In this document: piece after piece, positions 16,246-19,006 of the stretch
How the letters are laid out: the number at the start of each line of letters is the position of its first letter
Position numbering within the stretch: position 1 is the stretch's first letter
Assembly (NCBI GenBank): GCA_002348365.1
Contig: DEBC01000090.1
Location: 1 to 19,006, forward strand
Length of the DNA stretch: 19,006 bases
Origin: Alphaproteobacteria bacterium UBA2966
GTDB lineage: Bacteria > Pseudomonadota > Alphaproteobacteria > UBA2966
Reading direction: 5' to 3'
Notes under the pieces: model-generated
What the model was told of the DNA's origin: nothing
The model's input: the letters and a program-made list of their open reading frames with translations, nothing else
Database searches by the model: none
Position numbers and translations under genes: made by a program

Positions 16246-17430
16246 ATGGCGGCAAATGAACTCGACGGCGCACCCGAACCTTTCTTCTTTCGCCATTCAG
16301 CACGGCAAATCCTGTTCGGTCCGGGAAAACTGTCTGAACTGGCAGAGATCGCCAAGGCACGAAACGTCGAACGCGTGGTTGTCGTCATGGATGGCTTCTT
16401 CATCGGCGGACCCCTCGAAGCGCGCGTGCGTGAAGTGCTTGGAAACGTGATCGACGTCGAGGTTCACGGTGTGCCGATACAGGAACCCGATACTGAAACG
16501 GTAGAGGCCTGCCGTCAGGCCCTGGAAGATCAACAGCCCGATATGGTCATCGCGGTTGGAGGCGGTTCGACCATGGACACAGCTAAGGTCGCCCGAATTC
16601 TGTTGTCGAACCCGGGTAGCGTGGAAGAGATGGCGGGATTCGAGCGCTATTACGAACCGCACCGGTCGGTCATGGTTTGTGTGCCCAGCACGGCAGGCAC
16701 AGCGTCCGAAGTCTCTGAGATGGCCGTCATCGGCCTCAAGGGGTCGGACATCAAGTTGCGCTATCGTTCCCAGAATATGACCGCCCAATTCGCGGTGCTC
16801 GATCCGGAACTGCTGCTCAGTGCGCCGCCTTCGGTGACCGCCAATACCGGATATGACGCGTTGACCCATGCCATCGAGTCCTACATCTCGCGCGGCGCCA
16901 ACATCATGTCGGATCCATATGCGCTCGACGCAATACGGCGCTTGGTCAAATGGCTGCCGGTAGCCTACCGCGAGGGTGACAATCTCACGGCGCGAGGACA
17001 TTGCCACATCGGTTCGATGCTCGCGGGCGTGGCCTTCAATTCGACCCAACTGGGGCTTGCACACGCGATCGCGGCTCCGCTGGGTAATATCCACCATGTG
17101 GTTCATGGAAAGGCGAACGCGCTCGCTCTACCTGCGATCATTGCCTACAATGAGCCCGAGTTGGGTGAAAAGGGCCAGATTCTTGCCGAGATCCTTGGCA
17201 GCGAGACGCCTTCCGAAGGGGTGGCGCGAATTCGGGCTGAACTGGATCTTGATATTGGCCTGGACGAAATCGTCACGACCGACGAGGAACGAGAAACCAT
17301 CATCGAGGCAGCCATGAAGAGCGGCAATGTACCTTACAGCCCTCGCGAACCCTCGGTGGAGCACATCAGGGCCATTGTTGCGTCCATGCGCCAGCCGATT
17401 GGTGCCTCACGGCCTGTTCTGGAGATATAG
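16246..17430 (+). CDS. Iron-containing (group III) alcohol dehydrogenase
   Basis: A 394-residue NAD(P)-dependent oxidoreductase of the iron-containing alcohol dehydrogenase/maleylacetate reductase family. The dinucleotide motif GGGSTMDTAK is at residues 105-114. The four metal ligands are recognisable with the spacing of the family: D204 and H208 in GYDALTHAIE, H273 in GLAHA and H287 in HHVVHGKANA (14 apart, as in FucO). Length is typical. It would interconvert an alcohol or semialdehyde with its carbonyl form; maleylacetate reductase-type activity is an alternative. The 15-base gap after the CoxL-like gene and the two bases before the next gene indicate one transcript. Confidence 0.92.
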   Translation: MAANELDGAPEPFFFRHSARQILFGPGKLSELAEIAKARNVERVVVVMDGFFIGGPLEARVREVLGNVIDVEVHGVPIQEPDTETVEACRQALEDQQPDMVIAVGGGSTMDTAKVARILLSNPGSVEEMAGFERYYEPHRSVMVCVPSTAGTASEVSEMAVIGLKGSDIKLRYRSQNMTAQFAVLDPELLLSAPPSVTANTGYDALTHAIESYISRGANIMSDPYALDAIRRLVKWLPVAYREGDNLTARGHCHIGSMLAGVAFNSTQLGLAHAIAAPLGNIHHVVHGKANALALPAIIAYNEPELGEKGQILAEILGSETPSEGVARIRAELDLDIGLDEIVTTDEERETIIEAAMKSGNVPYSPREPSVEHIRAIVASMRQPIGASRPVLEI

Positions 17431-17432
17431 AG

Positions 17433-17756
17433 ATGCGCGGACCACACGATCTGGGAGGATTGCCTGCGGGTTCCGTCGATTTGTCGGAGCACGAGCACGG
17501 CTTTTGGGAAAAACGCATCGACGGCATCCGTCTGTTGTTGGCGGACAAGCAGCGCCGGCTGATTTCGGTCGATGAGATGCGCCGGGGTATCGAGGCGCTG
17601 GGCAAGGAAGCCTACGACAAGCTCAACTATTATGAGCGTTGGACTGCATCTGTAACGGGCGTCATGTTGGAAAAGGGCGTGATCACCGCTGATGAACTCG
17701 GCCGCAAGATAGCGGAGATTGAAGAGCGGGATAAAGCGCGGTTTGAAGATGACTAG
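17433..17756 (+). CDS. Nitrile hydratase/thiocyanate hydrolase, beta N-terminal-half subunit
   Basis: A 107-residue protein equivalent to the N-terminal half of nitrile hydratase beta, as in thiocyanate hydrolase beta and other three-subunit enzymes. It begins with HDLGGL (normal beta: HDLAGV-like), then SVDEMRRGIEAL with R50, matching the conserved beta Arg56 (Rhodococcus numbering) that hydrogen-bonds the oxidised metal-site cysteines. YYERW (66-70) and MLEKGVITADEL (78-89) follow. R51 makes an arginine pair where ordinary nitrile hydratases have Phe or Tyr after that Arg. As I recall, an Arg-Arg pair lines the thiocyanate hydrolase pocket. A separate activator protein of this fold is the main alternative, but the C-terminal half follows immediately. 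Starts 2 bases after the dehydrogenase stop. Confidence 0.85.
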   Translation: MRGPHDLGGLPAGSVDLSEHEHGFWEKRIDGIRLLLADKQRRLISVDEMRRGIEALGKEAYDKLNYYERWTASVTGVMLEKGVITADELGRKIAEIEERDKARFEDD

Positions 17757-18033
17757 GTTTGCCCCCGGAGAGCGCGTTTTGGTCCGCCGGGCCTATCCGC
17801 CGGGTCATATCCGCACGCCCTGGTACATTCGCGGCAAGACAGGCGTGGTTGAGCGCATCTGCGGCGAATTCGGGAACCCTGAAGAGTTGGCATACGGGCG
17901 CGACGGGACTCCCAAACAGCCCCTTTATCGAGTCAGGTTCCTGCAGAAAGAAGTGTGGGACGACTACGCCGAGAATCCTAACGATACGGTTGATATCGAG
18001 ATCTACGAGCATTGGCTGGAACCAGCCGCATAG
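17749..18033 (+). CDS. Nitrile hydratase/thiocyanate hydrolase, beta C-terminal-half (SH3-like) subunit
   Basis: A 94-residue SH3-like barrel matching the C-terminal part of nitrile hydratase beta. It has F-x-PGERVLVRR, then GHIRTPWYIRGKTGVVERI, in which R22 corresponds to the second conserved beta Arg (Arg141 in Rhodococcus) contacting the modified cysteines, then YRVRF and a C-terminal IEIYEHWLEPAA. A longer frame from 17719 would lie inside the previous gene. The ATG at 17749 overlaps that gene by 8 bases and matches the family boundary, so coupling is likely. Order and split are those of the three-subunit thiocyanate hydrolase type (beta-half, alpha-half, catalytic subunit). Confidence 0.87.
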   Translation: MTRFAPGERVLVRRAYPPGHIRTPWYIRGKTGVVERICGEFGNPEELAYGRDGTPKQPLYRVRFLQKEVWDDYAENPNDTVDIEIYEHWLEPAA

Positions 18034-18048
18034 CATCAAGAGGCCGAT

Positions 18049-18693
18049 ATGAGCGAACACACCCACGATCATGGTCATGACCATGACCATCCCCACCCGA
18101 ACCAGCCGGACATCGATTCCGAACCCATGGGCTACTACCAGTTGATGGGGAGTGCGTTGGGTGAATTACTTATCGAGAAAGGCGTGATTACGGCCGATGA
18201 ATTGCGGGCGGCCATCGAGAACGTCGACAGCCGGTCTCCCGAAGGCGGTGCAAAGGTTGTGGCCAAAGCCTGGACCGATCCCGAATACAAGGCGCGTCTC
18301 TTGGAAAACGGAACCGCGGCCGTCGACGAGCTGGGTATCGACATGCCCGCCACGCATCTCGTTGTCGTGGAGAACACCGATAAGGTGCATAACGTCATCG
18401 TTTGTACGTTGTGCTCGTGTTATCCGCGCATGCTTCTGGGATTGCCGCCGGACTGGTACAAGGCGCATGCTTATCGCAGCCGGGTTGTCCGGGAGCCACG
18501 AGCCGTCCTCAAGGAATTCGGCACGGAGCTGGCGGATGATGTCGAGATTCGGGTTCACGATTCGACAGCGGATATGCGCTATCTGGTTCTGCCCCGGCGG
18601 CCGGACGGCACCGAGGGAATGTCCGAGGAGGAGTTGGTCGAACTCGTCAGCCGCGATTGTATGATTGGGGTCACTCTGCCACGGTCCAGTTGA
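18049..18693 (+). CDS. Nitrile hydratase alpha / thiocyanate hydrolase gamma, Co-type catalytic subunit
   Basis: A 214-residue metal-binding subunit that would hydrate a nitrile-type bond. The claw-setting motif is C119-T-L-C122-S-C124; Thr after the first Cys is the cobalt-type mark, where iron enzymes have Ser. GGAKVVAKAW, GLPPDWYK, YRSRVVREPRAVL and LVSRDCMIGV are all conserved family blocks. After the motif comes Y125-P126-R127, where ordinary nitrile hydratases have a pocket Trp; an Arg at this place is, as I recall, that of thiocyanate hydrolase (gamma Arg136). The N-terminus is very His-rich (residues 4-16, seven His alternating), unusual for the family. The start follows an AGAGG site. 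No cobalt activator gene is seen in the window. Confidence 0.9.
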   Translation: MSEHTHDHGHDHDHPHPNQPDIDSEPMGYYQLMGSALGELLIEKGVITADELRAAIENVDSRSPEGGAKVVAKAWTDPEYKARLLENGTAAVDELGIDMPATHLVVVENTDKVHNVIVCTLCSCYPRMLLGLPPDWYKAHAYRSRVVREPRAVLKEFGTELADDVEIRVHDSTADMRYLVLPRRPDGTEGMSEEELVELVSRDCMIGVTLPRSS

Positions 18694-18705
18694 TCTCGGG
18701 GCGGG

Positions 18706-19006
18706 TTAGCGCCTGCCGATAAGCTGCATGTAGGCGCTAAACGCGGCCTTGGACCGCCACGTTCCGCGCTCGATCAAACCTTCTTTCCGGTAAATCTCGG
18801 CAACGTGGGGGTTCTCCGCCAACCCGGCCCAGAACAACCTGTCGATCCCGCTGTCACGTGCAATTGTCATCCGCGCGGTGAGGTCTTCGGCCTGACCACG
18901 TTCCGAATAGGGTTCCACTCGCGGGTCGGGGCCCGCAACTTCGGTAGCTGCGATAGGGCCGTTCCAGCGCGCCTGCACCCATGCCACCTTCGCAGGGATG
19001 TCGTCG
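18706..19006 (-). CDS. TIM-barrel glycoside-hydrolase-like protein, C-terminal part (5' end outside window)
   Basis: Open frame on the minus strand running off the right edge. A GTG at 18987 could be read as a start, but the preceding codons (DDIPAK) stay open to the end, so the gene is taken as partial. About 100 residues are visible. The segment GPIAATEVAGP, followed by ERGQAEDLTARM, an IDRLFWAGL strand and an AAFSAYMQLI C-terminus, resembles the last strands of TIM-barrel glycoside hydrolases (GH39/GH53-like), where a TE pair holds the catalytic Glu. This is a weak family call. It is convergent with the nitrile hydratase alpha gene, 12 bases away, and probably functionally unrelated. Confidence 0.45.
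   Translation of the reverse strand, partial: DDIPAKVAWVQARWNGPIAATEVAGPDPRVEPYSERGQAEDLTARMTIARDSGIDRLFWAGLAENPHVAEIYRKEGLIERGTWRSKAAFSAYMQLIGRR

Noticed and set aside
16297..17106. 269-residue minus-strand open frame inside the iron alcohol dehydrogenase gene
   Set aside because: Antisense shadow of a gene with all metal ligands and the dinucleotide motif; His/Arg-rich composition typical of antisense frames in GC-rich DNA.
17719..17748. Upstream start for the beta C-half subunit
   Set aside because: It would overlap the beta N-half gene by 38 bases and add residues not in the family; the ATG at 17749 fits the domain boundary.
1..19006. CRISPR arrays, tRNA or rRNA genes, insertion sequences
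   Set aside because: I saw no spaced direct repeats, no cloverleaf-type or rRNA sequence and no transposase or terminal inverted repeats; a tRNA scan and IS search could overturn this.

Overview
The window is about 19 kb of gene-dense bacterial DNA. Most of it is moderately GC-rich: a hand count of 4021-4080 gives 36/60 G+C. Shine-Dalgarno sites are clear and genes are tightly packed. The gene content (polyamine-type ABC importer, CoxL-like molybdoprotein, split nitrile hydratase, many amidase-signature enzymes) suggests a proteobacterium, most likely an alphaproteobacterium. That assignment is inferred from gene style, not from a marker gene.

Layout. Positions 1-11312 (+) look like one long co-directional array. 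It holds a periplasmic binding protein cut by the left edge, its PotA-like ATPase, two tandem paralogues of an unrecognised ~205-residue family, a DUF1116/AllG-like protein, and five tandem amidase-signature enzymes of 425-426 residues. After a 189-bp gap with a candidate promoter and nested palindromes comes a small ACT-like protein (11502-11831, +). Convergent with it, on the minus strand, are a sixth amidase (13183-11903) and a VOC-fold protein whose natural 5' end is interrupted by an in-frame TAG. A divergent intergenic region (about 13741-13902) carries a near-consensus sigma70 promoter and a structured leader. It drives a second plus-strand operon: lone CoxL/xanthine-dehydrogenase-type large subunit, iron-containing alcohol dehydrogenase, and a three-subunit nitrile hydratase-family enzyme (beta N-half, beta C-half, alpha). 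The C-terminal end of a TIM-barrel glycoside-hydrolase-like protein enters from the right edge on the minus strand.

How the parts may work together. The region reads as a C-N (amide/nitrile) catabolic island: import of a small nitrogenous solute, hydration of a nitrile-like group by a Co-type nitrile hydratase-family enzyme, hydrolysis of amides by up to six related amidases, possible carbamoyl or acyl-amide chemistry by the DUF1116 protein, and oxidation of the carbon skeleton by the dehydrogenases. The most distinctive signal is in the split nitrile hydratase. It carries an extra arginine next to the conserved beta-arginine (R50-R51) and an arginine three residues after the last metal-site cysteine (R127). 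This is the pattern I recall for thiocyanate hydrolase rather than ordinary nitrile hydratase, so an anionic substrate (thiocyanate or a carboxylated nitrile) should be considered. The six amidases keep identical residue numbering for the catalytic triad (K76, S145, S169), so all look active and diversified rather than decaying.
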